From Nematopogon swammerdamellus (lineage: Eukaryota; Arthropoda; Insecta; Lepidoptera; Adelidae), in the NCBI GenBank assembly GCA_946902875.1, contig OX336337.1, positions 1,178,001 through 1,242,000 of the forward strand: a stretch of 64,000 nt of DNA. Reading direction: 5' to 3'. A model generated the notes under the pieces. The model searched no databases. It was not told the DNA's origin and saw nothing but the letters and a program-made list of their open reading frames with translations. Numbering within the stretch: position 1 is the stretch's first letter; every line of letters starts with the position of its first letter. The position numbers and the translations under genes were made by a program. Positions 43,431 to 54,812 of the stretch are shown piece by piece.

Positions 43431-43557
43431 CTACAAATTGCTTACAAAGTCAGGGCTAAGTTGGTCCAGTGTCAGTAGACCAGTAGACTCCTTGGGCTGA
43501 CACACTGCCCACACCAGATTGATAGATTTAGGCACAAATACTTTCCTTAAAAGAGCC
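43431..43557 (-). CDS. Host gene, proposed terminal coding exon
   Basis: The minus strand shows an acceptor (a 'ggtttcag' tract) ending at 43558, then an open exon to a TAG at 43433-43431. The upstream exon ends in phase with two bases (AA) and this exon supplies the third (G), giving Lys. Reading then continues ALLRKVFVPKSINLVWAV and CQPKESTGLLTLDQL, ending SPDFVSNL. Forty-one residues follow the junction codon. The exact phase match, the consensus acceptor and the short 616-bp intron support it. AATAAA-type signals occur on the minus strand around 43265-43280. No transcript evidence is available, and no domain is recognised in this exon. Confidence 0.6.
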
Positions 43558-44173
43558 CTGAAACCAATACATAGATGTATACACCTTAAAAGGCAGCATT
43601 TCATTGTGATGTGATGACTGATGATCAATACATGCATGTAGGTACACCTACACAACATTTTTACACAAATAGGTATGAAAAAATAACCAATGTTAGTAAA
43701 ATGTGTCATAGAAATAAATATACTTAATAAAATCATCTATTCATCAGAAATAACCAGTTTACAAAACTTTTAAGTCTGCATGGTAAAAAATATAAAGGTA
43801 CATTTAAACCTGTAAAATAAAACACAAAATTACATTAGATCATCAAAATAAATTAATGTAGTTATAAAACCCAGTGATAGATATCATTCCATTATATTGG
43901 CAAATTTGTCTGTATGTAGTTGGAGTATATCTTAGTTCTTAATATTACGAAATGTCTACAATAAAAATTATTATTATGTTATAACTCGATAACGGCTAGA
44001 ACCAACATTGAACCCAAAAATATGTTAAGTTTTCACCAATGGCTTCATTAATGCAGGTAAAATTGCAAGCATACATAGATGAATAAAACTGCGAATTTGC
44101 ATAAGTTTTCATAGTAGGAAACAGAAAAAAAAAGAATAATAAAGAAGAATAGTAACAGCAAATTTACACTTAC
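43558..44173 (-). other. Proposed GT-AG intron of the host gene
   Basis: 616 bp, from GTAAGT (44173-44168) to TTTCAG (ending 43558). AT-rich, with no transposon signature that I recognise. Confidence 0.6.
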
Positions 44174-47100
44174 TTGTTAATTTTAGAAGAAGCCTCTTCC
44201 ATAGTGTAAAACTCGGTAAACTTGAATCCGGGAAATTTGAAACTGACTTTATTTTGGGCATTGAGGCGCCCCCGAATACAACCCAAATTTGGGACATTGC
44301 TGCACACAATCATTACTTCTTTCGTAGCCTCCGGTTCTAGCGAAGGTGTCCTCAATACTTGTTTTGTATCCTCTGGTGGTGGAGATGTTCCAATGTCGGC
44401 AGGTTCTTTATCAGAAGGTACGTGAACAACACCTTGAACAAGGTTACTTGCATGTTGCATGTTTGATTTGGTCATTGTAGAGTCAACATCAACAAACGTT
44501 AGATCCACATTTGCTACAATATTAAAACTTCCAGCGACTTGTGTGGATGCTTCTTCTACTACCGTGTTATCGTCAGTTTGTAGATGTAGTGCTTTATTAT
44601 TTATTTCCTCTGGGTTTAAAACGAAAAATCCTCCCTTATTTGAGCCAGTTTTGTGAGGCATCACAGGCACAGATTCAATTGATGATTTTAGAATACTTTT
44701 AAATTTTACTGGCTGCATATTTTTGCCTAGTGGACTTGAGTAGAATTTGACTGGCGAAATATTGTTAATATTGTTAATGAGTGGACGTGCAGCCAGAGAC
44801 GTAACACTGGTTATGATCGGATTGGAAGATTTAGATGGAGCTAACTGCACAGGTACAATGCTGGACCCGCAGCCGACCTTGTCCTTGACTGGAGATTTTA
44901 ATAATGAAACTTGCTTGAACACACCACTGGATGCGAGTTGATAAAAACCATTGCTTCGTTTTATAGTAATCGGTTTCACAACTTTTACAGGTGTAGCAGG
45001 TTTTGTTGAATTTATAGAGAATGTCTGTAATGGAACTCCACCATGAATTACTTTAGAACAATCAGTAGTTGCTGTGTGAGTTTCTGTTTTATTTCTTTTC
45101 AACGAGTTTACTTCAACGGTTTGCAATTTTAATGATTTTTTCTCTAGATATGCATGATAACTGTGTTCAAATGTTACTGGGTTACTTGGAGTTACTTTAA
45201 TCATTGTTTTATGTTCGGTTTCTGTTTCATCTTTAACTTCTGTACTCCTTTTAACAACAGGTTTAATTTGTGTACTATCTTCTGCATTATTTGGTGAATT
45301 TATTGGTTGAATATCCTCTGACTGCGAATTAACTTTTTTGTTGGAGTACTCGGGCAAATATGAAAATGGATCCTCAAGTATATTCGAATTGTCAACTTTC
45401 TTTGTTTTCAGCCAAACCCCCCTCGTGCCTTTATCTGTAACAGGAGCATGAGGATTTTTCACAGTTTTCATACACAATTCCTCATCTCTTTCGTAAGGGC
45501 CAACCAGTACGCAAAGTTTGTCCTCAACTGGCATTGCATATATCCCAAATTGAGGACCAGTTTCATTATATGTTTTCATCTTAGAAAGAGGAAGAATTAC
45601 AGTTTGTTTTGAAGACCGTGCTAATTCTATGGCACTAATTATAGTTTTATGTGTGACGAATACATTTTTCTCGTAAAATTGTAGTTGCAAAAAATCGTTT
45701 TCCAAAGTCATGACGAACCATTTTGAATTAATGTCTGTAATATTATTTGCTGTTTGATTACTGATTATCGACTCCTCTGGAGGTTTTCGCCTTTTTTCAT
45801 CTGTATCAAAGAAGTTCTGCTTTCGTCTAGACCTGCCTGAAGGCCCTGTGGTTGACTGTGTATGACTTGCAAGGCTGCGTTTATGTTTGCTGGTAAATTT
45901 TCGTGTTTTGATGGTATAGTCTGGTTTTTCATTTTGTTTGTTAGCGACTTCAGGTTCACTTTCAATAGTATTTTTATTTCCACCAATATTATCAGATATT
46001 TGCAAACTTTCTCCGATACTAAGACCATTTGTAGAGGAATGAGTTCTTTTTATTTTAACATTATTCATAGCAGATTTCCGCTTTCTTTTGCGTTTCCTGT
46101 TTTGAAGAGCTCCAGCAGAATCTGCAGTGGCCACTGAAGCACTGGTTTTAGTTGGTAAATTTAATGAGGTACTAGCTTGATTGATAACGTTTTCATTCAT
46201 AGTATGTCTTAGTTTACTTTTGCCTTCAATCTTTTGAACAACTCCAGGAGAAACTGGAATGTATCTTGAAGTACTGGCTCTAGTTGGCAAATTTAATGAG
46301 GTGCTAGCTTGGTTGATAACGTTTACATTCATAGTATGTCTTCGCTTATTTTTGTGTTCCATATTTTGACGAGCTTCAGGAGAATTTGCAATGTCTGTTG
46401 GAGTACTGGCTTTAGTTGGTAAATTTAATGAGGTACTAGCTTGGTTGACAACATTTTCATTCATAGTACGTCTTCGCTTACTTTTGTGTTCTATCTTCTG
46501 AAGATCTCCAGGAGAATCTGCAATGTTTGTTGGAGTGCTGGCTTTAGTGGGTAAATTTAATGAAGTACTAGCTTGTTTATCATAATTTGTCACAGGTTTC
46601 TCAACTAGTGATTCAGTCGACGAGTTTACAGGAATGGAAACCACGTCCGGTTGGTGTGGTTTCTGGTGTAGTGAAGAGATCGGAATGGCGGCCTTTTCAT
46701 TCTTCTTCGATACATACCCAAGTATTTCCCAACAGTTGAGGGAGCCTCTTAGTAAAACAAAGACATCAATCATATCCGTTTTCTGGTTGACAATATTTTT
46801 CACAAATTCAGGTAGGTTCAATATTTGATCTGGTTTTAAATGTTTAATGTTTGTGTATTTAGCGAAATCTTGTAGTTCTGATGTGTCAGTTACAACCACC
46901 TGATGTGGTGGGTCACGATGCATGAGCAAGTGATTATCTTCCTTACAGTATCTAGCCAATAATTCTTTCCATGGAAATATTACATAGCGTTTTGGAACAG
47001 GCCTACCCAATTTAATGTCCCGACCTTCATTCATTCGCCTTTTCAATGATATGTAATATTTTTCTAACCAAGAAGCGAAGTTTTTAGACAACAATTTGAC

Positions 47101-49100
47101 GGGTGTCTTGTTATGATCCCTATTAGCAGCGACATGTTTCATCCGAACCAGGTCGCATAATGGCGTTGTGCGAGAGCATAGATCCACTTCACTTTCAGTT
47201 GATGATATTGAATAGTGCCGATTCATGTTGCTTCGACTAGGTGGCTCGACAGACAAAACGTCAATAACTTCATCGGTGTCTTCACTGGTATTTTCATTGG
47301 TTTGTCTTGTAGGCTCCATCTTCCCGTTATCACTTGACTTATTTGTAAGTATGAGGTCATCCACAATATCTGAAGATGCAATAGTAACATTTTGTTCTTC
47401 ATATGCGCATGGAGTTTTGATTGGGCTGCTCACAAACTTACCTCTGCAAAAACACCTGTACAGCTCGTGTACCATGCACCATTGCTCTACATTAGAACAA
47501 TCTATTTGTGGGAGAGAAATCCACAAATCCTTTCTCTCTTTGTGAGTTTTTCCATTTAACTTCTTTACATAATCTGCATATTTTTTTGTCATTCGTGCAC
47601 TGCGTCGCTTCGATGATAACACTATGCTTTTACCTTCAGTGAATACTACAGTTTGGTGAAATTTTTGTTCTTCTTTTGCCAAATTGCTGCTTATATTTTT
47701 GTCAAGATTTATAAGTCCCGATATATAGTCATTAAAAGAATCATCATTCACACAATATTTCTTATAATTACATGTACATTCAAACATACATTTCGCTCTA
47801 GTGCAATGATTTCTAAGTTGTAATTTAGATCCCAGCGACTGGCAAACACACCCCATAGAGCAATAAGGCTTCGAGCACTCTGATTCATCGACTGGTGTAT
47901 TATCATTCACGTGTATTATAGTGACATCTAATTTTTTCAACTCTGCATGTCTTGTTATCTTTTCTTTCTGTGGACTTGGACTTTTCTCTACTTCGGACGT
48001 ATCGGTACGTTCATTATCATCATCTAGAATAAGACTGTCTTGCATCAGGTTGATTTCAACAGCTGTTAATAAGTCATTCAAAATGGCCTGTATTTCTTTC
48101 TGGACGTACTGAACATCTCCTATTGTTGAGTCTATCTTCAGATGTGGAAGTGGAGCAGGTGATGCACTTTTGGTGCCTGTGTTGTTATCACGCATCAGAA
48201 TACGTTTTTGATTATTCCTATATTTTAATTTGAAAGTCACAGCATTATCGTTTTCATTGTTATCATCCAAAGAGGAAAGTGCGAAGTTTACCCAATCATC
48301 AGTTAGGATTCCGTCAATATCTCGGCTGTTTTGAATGTATCCGTACAAACTAGGATGCAGAGGGACTCCACAGGCAGTACTGATCTCTAAACCAATTTCA
48401 GGCAAAGGCATAAGTGCTGTCGCCCCTATGGTGTACTTTTGGAATGATTTGTCTAAATTTTCTTTTTTTGTGAGCGGTCCCGGTTTGAACTTTACATTCA
48501 GTGATGCTTTGAGAAGTCCATTTTTCTTGTACGGGTTATTCTTGTTCAGTTTACATTTTTCAATTTTAGCACCCACATCGAAGTTGCACAACAACTGTTT
48601 TGTACCTCCCTTACTCCCGTTGACTCTGACAGTTTTACCATTCCACAAAACATACTGCTTAGAATAAGCATGACTTTCTGCATTTATGTTAGTCAGCATT
48701 TGCCATGTTAACCTCTTCATTGGATTATTTGAATGTATTATTTTTTTTGCTCTTTCAATCATGTGTTCCTCCTTAGACGAGCCTCGCCGAATTTTATCAA
48801 ATATATACCGATGTTGTTTACCTAATTCATTAGGCAAATATTCATACACATGTTCTTCAAATTCCTTTCGAACACTTTGAACGGTTTTAACTTTCTCATT
48901 ATATGTATTTCTTGAAGCAAATGTCTTTTGGGTACGATTTATAGAGGTGTCGGTGATTTCTAGTTTAGCATCAGTCTGAAGGATGGGTTGGGCTACCGGT
49001 GTCTCTAGCAGCTCATATAATTCAGTACTGTCGTACTGATTCACAGGCACTTCAGACGCGAACACATTTGCAGTTTCCCCTTCCATTGTTACCAATTTAT
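44174..49100 (-). CDS. Host gene, large coding exon: MGA-domain-like nuclear protein
   Basis: The exon begins after an acceptor (TTTTGTTTCAG, ending 49101). ATG at 49086-49084 in the context aacaATGG is the likely start, so at least one 5' UTR exon lies upstream. The ORF stays open to AACAA|GTAAGT at 44174; the apparent TAA stop four codons after SSK lies inside that donor. About 1,637 residues come from this exon. A conserved-looking N-terminal region (about 50-290) precedes a cysteine-rich block at about 410-450 (SKPYCSMGCVCQSLG, RAKCMFECTC). That block resembles the conserved domain of MGA, a chromatin-associated repressor; DCSNVEQWCMVHELYRCFC follows. A second globular region lies at about 680-830 (FASWLEKYYISLKRRM). 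The middle carries four 44-residue repeats and basic clusters (KRKRKRKSAM) suggesting nuclear location. No bHLH or T-box is seen. Function is inferred only. Confidence 0.8.
46050..46590 (-). repeat. Four in-frame 132-bp tandem repeats within the host gene
   Basis: The landmark 'aaatttaatga' recurs at 132-bp spacing (about 46157, 46289, 46421 and 46553). Each unit encodes 44 residues with NQASTSLNLPTKAST, a variable stretch, then KxKRRxTMNENV. The repeat length is a multiple of three, so copy-number change would keep the frame. Confidence 0.9.
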
Positions 49101-50135
49101 CTGAAACAAAAGAAATGTCTATTGAATCGAAAACTGTACTCGGCTTCTTAACCCCTATCTCTCATCGTGTCCACTAATTGCCAAGCGCTACTGTCCACGA
49201 TGTCGCCCGGTGGCAATTAATTGCCAAGCCTAATAATGGCGACCGGAGTTCGTTTTTTATTCTTTACTCTGCATACAACGATCTTAGGGCTGTCTCTGTC
49301 CCTCTAATATTTAGTTCAATGATGAAAGAATGCGACAAAAAATGGTCAACCGAGTGTAACCTGTGGATTGGTCTAGAAACAAATGTTTACACAGTAGGAT
49401 TATATTCTTTGGTCCCGCCTCAACTGCGACTGCGCGGAACGATACGGAACGACTGTTCTTCTCGTGAAATTTTTTTCAAGAAGATATTTACCAAATTTGA
49501 TGTAGTTTTATTAGAAATATATATAGTTCTATTCTAAAATAAAAAAAATACACGTTATCGATTTACTTTTTGAGTTATCTTTATTCTTTCCTCCATACAC
49601 CCGTTAACAATTTGATTTCTAACTTTGCCAATTTTTCTATCCATTCGAATTGAATTCAATTAGTTCAAACCTATATCGTATGAAAGACAATTTCATCTAG
49701 ATTACAACGAGGTGCAAATTCATATGGGTCCCGAGGAACTATTCAGAGTTATGATTTCATAATTGATTTCACGTGGAGAAAGTTTCGCACGGATAAATTC
49801 GAGGGAAACTAGCGGTTATGTGGAAATCACATCCACTGCGGCCAAGGGGTTAATATGGGACCAAAAGGAAAAACAATGTTTTATAATTGAAAGCAAAATT
49901 TGAACTCAGCTTGCGATAGCTTCACCGAACATATCTGGGTCTATTGTGGGGGTAGAGGGTGTCAATCGAGGCCGGGACTAGCTAGTGGCCACTCTGTAGT
50001 TCTCCATCTTATGATCATCATATTATCTAGCATTATTTATTATTCCTGAAATTACGTGTATACTTGGGGATGACAAATTCAGCCTGTTTGTGTACGGTGG
50101 CTTCACTGTACACAAACAGGCTCACCGTAAGTATA
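49101..50135. other. Upstream flank of the host gene
   Basis: No coding region recognised. A palindrome 'ggcaattaattgcc' lies at 49211-49224 and a related 'aattgcc' at 49175. Minus-strand CCAAT and GC-rich elements (49360-49430) could belong to a promoter, but nothing fixes the start site. Bases 49905-50005 resemble the 'cttcaccgaacatatc' repeat at 51310 and 52420. Confidence 0.3.
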
Positions 50136-50137
50136 TA

Positions 50138-50575
50138 CAGGGTGTTCGGCACATTGACCGGCAAAATTTTTTTGTAGGCAGGTTGGTTCTTTTGCAACGT
50201 TTTGACCCATGATACCTCTTGTCAAATGTCACGTGGTATCGAGATACGATTTTTTTTCTTTATTTTTGAAAATTACCAAAATCCCAGCTTAAAACCCTTG
50301 TAACTTTTTTGTTTACGATTTTATCAGCACGAAATAAAATTTATTGAATTTTGCGACGTATCCTTGTTCGAGAAAAAATATTATTTGATGTTACAAAATG
50401 TTACAAGGGTTTATAGCTGGGATTTTGGTAATTTTCAAAAATAAAGAAAAAAAATCGTATCTCGATACCACGTGACACCAGACAAAAGGTGTCAGAGGTC
50501 AAAACCTTGCAAATGACCCCACTTACCAACAAACAATTTTTGTCGGTTCATGTGCCGAACAGCCTTTATTATATT
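50138..50575. repeat. Foldback element, copy 2 (short)
   Basis: The inverted arms share 'cgtggtatcgagatacgatt' and 'accaaaatcccagct' with 29788-30965, but the centre is reduced. The ends read 'tacagggtgttcggcacatt' and, complemented, 'aggctgttcggcacatg'. Confidence 0.8.
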
Positions 50576-50712
50576 TTGTATGTGTACCCATACCGGTATG
50601 TTGTGTTAGAAGCACAATTATTTTTTTTTTTTTTCAATCTAAAATTTACAATAACCCCATTCAAATCATATAACGATGTGCAGGGAAAGAAAGAATCTCT
50701 TCAAATAATCAA

Positions 50713-51005
50713 TCAATACTAATAATAAATCTGTAAGGGATGGTCATGGAGTAAGTTGCTTTCATTTTTGAGATATTGGGTTTGTAGACTCTGTGTATGA
50801 TACTAAAACAAAATTTACGATTTTTAGAAATCATTTCTGTATGTATGTATGTTCCACCATAAGTCTTAAACCGATCATCTGAATTCGATGAAACTTCGTA
50901 CAAGTACATTTACCTACACGGGACACAGGATAGGCTAAATAAAATTAACTTCCGGTTACGCTAAGATGTGGCTCCCATACAAACCGATATGTTCCATAGG
51001 CGCCG
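50713..51005 (+). repeat. Family-G repeat, sense
   Basis: From 'actaataataaatctgtaag' to 'ggttacgctaagatgtggct'. It is the reverse complement of the 27400-27645 copy. Confidence 0.75.
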
Positions 51006-51299
51006 TAGTACTATAGGTATTTACCGAGCGGGCGGCCGGCAGCTGGCGGCGGCGGCCGCGCGGAGGAGGCGCGGAGTGTGGCGAGCGGGCAGCGAGCGAA
51101 CTGAATAGCCGCAATATGATAGAATGGATCTCTGTTCCTCTTTCACGCAAAAACTACTGAACAGATTTTTATGAGCCTTTACAGTACATCAAAATAACAT
51201 ATAGGCTATAATTTATAAAGACATTGTGTAAATTGGCCCAAATAGGTATATCGATAAATGTGAAGTAAGTCGGAAAAAATCCTGCCATCTGGAAGGTGT

Positions 51300-51460
51300 G
51301 GATCTAAGCTTACGATGGCTTCACCGAACATATCCGGGCCCATCGGCAGTAGAGGAGGGTATCAATCGAGGCCGGGACTAGCGAGTGGCCACTCTAAATT
51401 TCCCGCGCATGCTTCACGTTTCGGCTCGCATCAAGCCCTCGTCAGCTAGTCTGCGTTGAC
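51300..51460 (-). ncRNA. Retroelement 3' region with hammerhead-like motif, copy 1
   Basis: On the minus strand CTGACGA (51445-51439) is followed by a stem whose GGCT/AGCC ends pair (51438-51423), then GAAA (51422-51419) and CGTG. A canonical hammerhead needs UH at the cleavage position; here it is G, so this copy is probably inactive. CCCGCGC upstream and GCGCGGG downstream can pair around the whole motif. The remainder, with 'cttcaccgaacatatccggg', recurs at 52405-52500. Confidence 0.4.
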
Positions 51461-51651
51461 TAGGGCGCGGGGAAACCACCAGTCCCGCTCTCGACCTCCC
51501 TCTCTCTACCTATCCATATTCTGTAGGATGCTTCCAGTGACGTTTTCAAAGCTCTCTCCATATATGAGCTTAGCGTCGATCTTGGCAGCCCTAGATTCTT
51601 GAAGAGACTGTAGAGCGACTTCGCTGGTAGTCCTCTTGCTCCGAATTCCAC
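51460..51651 (-). pseudogene. C-terminus of an unclassified retroelement protein
   Basis: The minus strand encodes VEFGARGLPAKSLYSLFKNL, then GLPRSTLSSYMERALKTS and LEASYRIWIGRERE before the stop at 51460. The EFGARG...SLY..L..LGL pattern is one I associate with C-termini of invertebrate retrotransposon-encoded proteins, but I cannot name the clade. It lies immediately 5' of the hammerhead-like motif, which suggests protein end and ribozyme-like 3' end belong to one element (inference). Confidence 0.4.
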
Positions 51652-52059
51652 AGCGAAGAGATCTATCTATCTCAGCGTGCGCTGCGTAAACCGTTAGAGT
51701 TACACGAAGATAATGTATGGTGACGTTGTTTCTCTTAAATAGTTCTCAAAAAAAGTCCCCGACAGCATATATCTACCTTTTATGTGGAAGCCACTATAGC
51801 CAAAATAGTGAATGATAAATACATTTAAATTGGATACTGTATATTTACAATGCACATTTTATAGTTTGAATTAATCCTTATCAAAATAAATTTTTTTCTC
51901 GCTTCTGGTATTTAAAGTAGATAAACTTTGGCTTTTACACTAAGTAATTTGGACAAAATATAGTTTAAAAGTTACGACGATGAGATTGTCTTGATATGGC
52001 GTCCTGCGGTGCGGCGCACAGTACGGACAGGGCGGGGGGCAGCGGGGCGAGGCGAATAT

Positions 52060-52340
52060 GTATGTATGAATTTCCTCCATAAAATTTAGGCCGATCATCT
52101 AAATTCGATTAAAATTAGTACACGCCATTGGTACACGCACATTTAGCTATACGAGACACGGGATAGGCTAAATAAAATTCAGTTCCGGTTACGCTAATAG
52201 GTGGAATATTTTACTTAGTTAGGTATCTAAAGGATTTGATTTATTTTAACTGAAGTTTCTTATTTTAATATCGATAGCTTTTTCCCGCGGATTCGCTCGC
52301 ATGAAATTCGTATTTTAAAAGAAGAAAGTAAGTAACTTAG
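52060..52340. repeat. Family-G fragments
   Basis: Sense piece 52060-52205 ('ccgatcatctaaattcgatt', 'ggataggctaaataaaattc') and antisense end 52272-52335 ('cccgcggattcgctcg'). Confidence 0.55.
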
Positions 52341-52404
52341 GCCAGGGCCCGAGGGTGAACTGGATTCAGATAAACAATAAACATTCTCAAAGAAAGAAGG
52401 TGTG

Positions 52405-52560
52405 GATCTAAGCTTGCGATGGCTTCACCGAACATATCCGGGCCCATCGGCAGTAGAGGAGGGTATTAATCGAGGTCGGGACTAGCGAGTGGCCACTCTA
52501 AATTTCCCGCGCATGCTTCACGTTTCGGCTCGCTTCAAGCCCTCGTCAGCCTCGTCAAGC
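52405..52560 (-). ncRNA. Retroelement 3' region with hammerhead-like motif, copy 2
   Basis: Nearly the same as 51300-51460. The core CTGACGA (52549-52543), a hairpin, GAAA and CGTG are all present. Confidence 0.4.
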
Positions 52561-52573
52561 CAACATACTAAAG

Positions 52574-52890
52574 GCGAGGCCGAAGGCCGAGCTACGTTCA
52601 GGAAGAGTATAAACCTTTTCGAAGAAAGTAAATAACAAAGGGCGAGGCCGAAGGCCGAGCTGCATTCAGGAAGACTATAAACCTTCTCGAAGAAATTAAG
52701 TAATCGAGGGCGAGGCCGAAGGCCAAGCTGCGTTCAGGAAGACTATAAACCTTCTTGGTGAAAGTAAGTAACTGAGGGCGAGGCCGAAGGCCGAGCTGCG
52801 TTCAGGAAGACGATAACCTTTTCGAAGAAAGTAAGTAACAGAGGGCGAGGCCGAAGGCCGAGCTGCGTTCAGGAAGACCATAAACCTTCT
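52574..52890 (+). repeat. 67-68-bp minisatellite, forward array
   Basis: Five units beginning 'gcgaggccgaaggcc' at 52574, 52642, 52710, 52778 and 52845. Each contains 'gttcaggaaga', 'taaacctt' and 'gaagaaagtaagtaac' or variants. Confidence 0.9.
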
Positions 52891-52892
52891 CG

Positions 52893-52990
52893 AAGGGAAG
52901 CACTGACGTGGCACCAAGTTCATCCGGTGTTATGGGCTGACATCACGGATGTTGTAGGTGATGTAGCCAACTGTGTCAGTTTCAATAAAA
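52893..52990 (+). mobile_element. SINE-A/B tail between the minisatellite arms
   Basis: 'gaagggaagcactgacgtgg' to 'gtcagtttcaataaaaaaaa'; 5' truncated. Confidence 0.85.
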
Positions 52991-53049
52991 AAAATGCGTG
53001 GCCGAAGGCCGAGCTGTATCCTGGAAGACGCTGACGGTAAGTAACTATG

Positions 53050-53375
53050 GGCGATAGTTAAATACTTTCTTCAAGACGGTTTATAGTCTTCCTGAACGCA
53101 GCTCGGCCTTCGGCCTCACCCTCAATTACTTGATTTCTTCGAAAAGGTTTATAGTCTTCCTGAACGCAGCTCGGCCTTCGGCCTCGCCCTTATTTACTTA
53201 CCTACTTTCTTCGAGAAGGTTTATGGTCTTCCTGAAAGCAGCTCGGCCTTCGGCCTCGCCCTCTGTTACTTACTTTCTTCGAAAAGGTTATCGTCTTCCT
53301 GAACGCAGCTCGGCCTTCGGCCTCACCCTCAGTTGCTTACTTTCATCGGAAAGGTTTAGTCTTCCTGATACTTTA
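53050..53375 (-). repeat. 67-72-bp minisatellite, inverted array
   Basis: The complement of the 52574 unit; 'gctcggccttcggcctc' occurs at 53101, 53169, 53241 and 53308. The open frames here and in the forward array are repeat artefacts. Confidence 0.9.
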
Positions 53376-53534
53376 TTGCTCCAAAACATTTTACAGTACT
53401 AACAAACGATAAGTAAGTAGGTAATGCATGCAACGACATGAGGGGCAAAGGTGGACTTATACCTTAAAGGGATTTCTCCCTGCGAATCTTTGGATATTTG
53501 AGATTCGTATGCTGTGAGATATAAGTAGGTAGTA

Positions 53535-53809
53535 GCCACTGCATCTCTCCCCGTGTATGTCGTAAAAGGCGACTAAGGAATATGAATCCCTTCTTATATT
53601 ACTAGGCGGTAGGGTTTAACGCGCCCGGGTTGGTACCAGCACACTGAAAGGTCGGTCGAAACGGCTATGTAAATAGTTTACCGTCCAGTTCAGTGTAGCC
53701 GGCACGACCGAAGGGAAGCACTGACGTGGCACCAAGTTCAACCGGTGTTATGGCCTGACATCACGGATGTTGTAGGTGATTTAGCCAACTGTGTCAGTTT
53801 CCATAAAAA
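53535..53809 (+). mobile_element. SINE-B, sense, head truncated
   Basis: Starts within the head ('cactgcatctctccccgtgt'), then body and tail to 'gtcagtttccataaaaaaaa'. Confidence 0.85.
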
Positions 53810-53840
53810 AAAGACTTGAGTGTGGAAATGTAACATACCT

Positions 53841-54254
53841 TTATGGAATATAACTATGATGATAAGCTATAATATGTACATCAACAATCTCGTCCTCACC
53901 AGCGAGGGTGCGGGCGCGCACTTTTCGCTCGGCGTCAGCATCCAATCTATCCCGACGCTGCTCTGCCTTTTCAGCCTCACGCTTAGCGAAATTACGCATT
54001 CTGTCCTGAAGCAACCTCTGCGAGCGTTTAGTTTCATCTTCATAGGACCTAACGCGTAATAGCCTCGCCCGAACGGCGGCTAACCGCGCCGCGTGTTCCT
54101 CGTCAGTTTCAATGGATCTGACTGCAGCGCGCCTTACCCTTTCTTCACTGAGGCGGCTTTCGCGCTCTTCTTGCGATTTCAATTTTCGTGCAAGTCTAAT
54201 TCTCTTTGCATCATTGGATACACGATCTATGTTGGAACGTTTACGAGTGGGCAT
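53841..54254 (-). CDS. Arginine-rich coiled-coil ORF, possibly transposon-derived
   Basis: A 137-residue frame starting MPTRKRSNIDRVSNDAKRIR, followed by a strongly charged helical region (about 20-115) rich in Arg, Glu and Ala with repeated ARLA/RRAA spacing, and a short hydrophobic-aromatic tail. It resembles small basic coiled-coil proteins often encoded beside Helitron-type genes in arthropods, but no helicase or Rep motif is present. A 12-bp inverted repeat ('gaagtccgaatc', 54266-54277 and 54320-54331) lies just upstream of the start. It could also be the first exon of a gene. I do not assign a function. Confidence 0.4.
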   Translation of the reverse strand: MPTRKRSNIDRVSNDAKRIRLARKLKSQEERESRLSEERVRRAAVRSIETDEEHAARLAAVRARLLRVRSYEDETKRSQRLLQDRMRNFAKREAEKAEQRRDRLDADAERKVRARTLAGEDEIVDVHIIAYHHSYIP

Positions 54255-54334
54255 TATGCAATCAAGAAGTCCGAATCACAGATTACTGCTTGATATTATG
54301 TATACGCCGAATCTTTTAAGATTCGGACTTCAAA

Positions 54335-54763
54335 GATAATAATATGTAACCAAACCACTGTTTAGAGTGGTTTTTTTTAATCAGCTGATGTAAACTGCAA
54401 AGAGAATATAACGTAAACTGACAGGAGCCAATGTCACTTTGCAAAATATGTTGCCATGTATAATGGAATAGTACCTATTATGATAAAAATTTATACCTTT
54501 TGTTTTTATTGTTTGGTCTTGAATTTGATGAAAGCATTTTCCCTTCAGTTGGAGTGATTGCGTCCACTGGTCGTTTCCTGAATACAGCACGTCGGAGTGA
54601 CGTATGGCAGCACTTGAATGACATCCTGAGCCGTTAAGGGTTTAAAATTATAATAACAGACAAGGCTGCATGGTATAATACCTTTGCCTATCCCAAAAAA
54701 TGGGATAAAAGCAACCAAAAAAAAAAAAAAGCTATCTGTCACTTGTCAAAATACCTACCAAAG
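54335..54763. other. No recognised gene
   Basis: Unassigned, with an A-run at 54717-54730. The 12-bp target of LINE-I begins at 54764. Confidence 0.5.
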
Positions 54764-54812
54764 AGGATATAACCAAAACAAAAAAAACAAAGGATAAAAC
54801 ATCAAAGCGACC

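Noticed and set aside
52696..53402. Open frames on both strands with repeated 'FLNAARPSASP'-like peptide
   Set aside because: They are translations of the 67-bp minisatellite arms and their inverse, not proteins.
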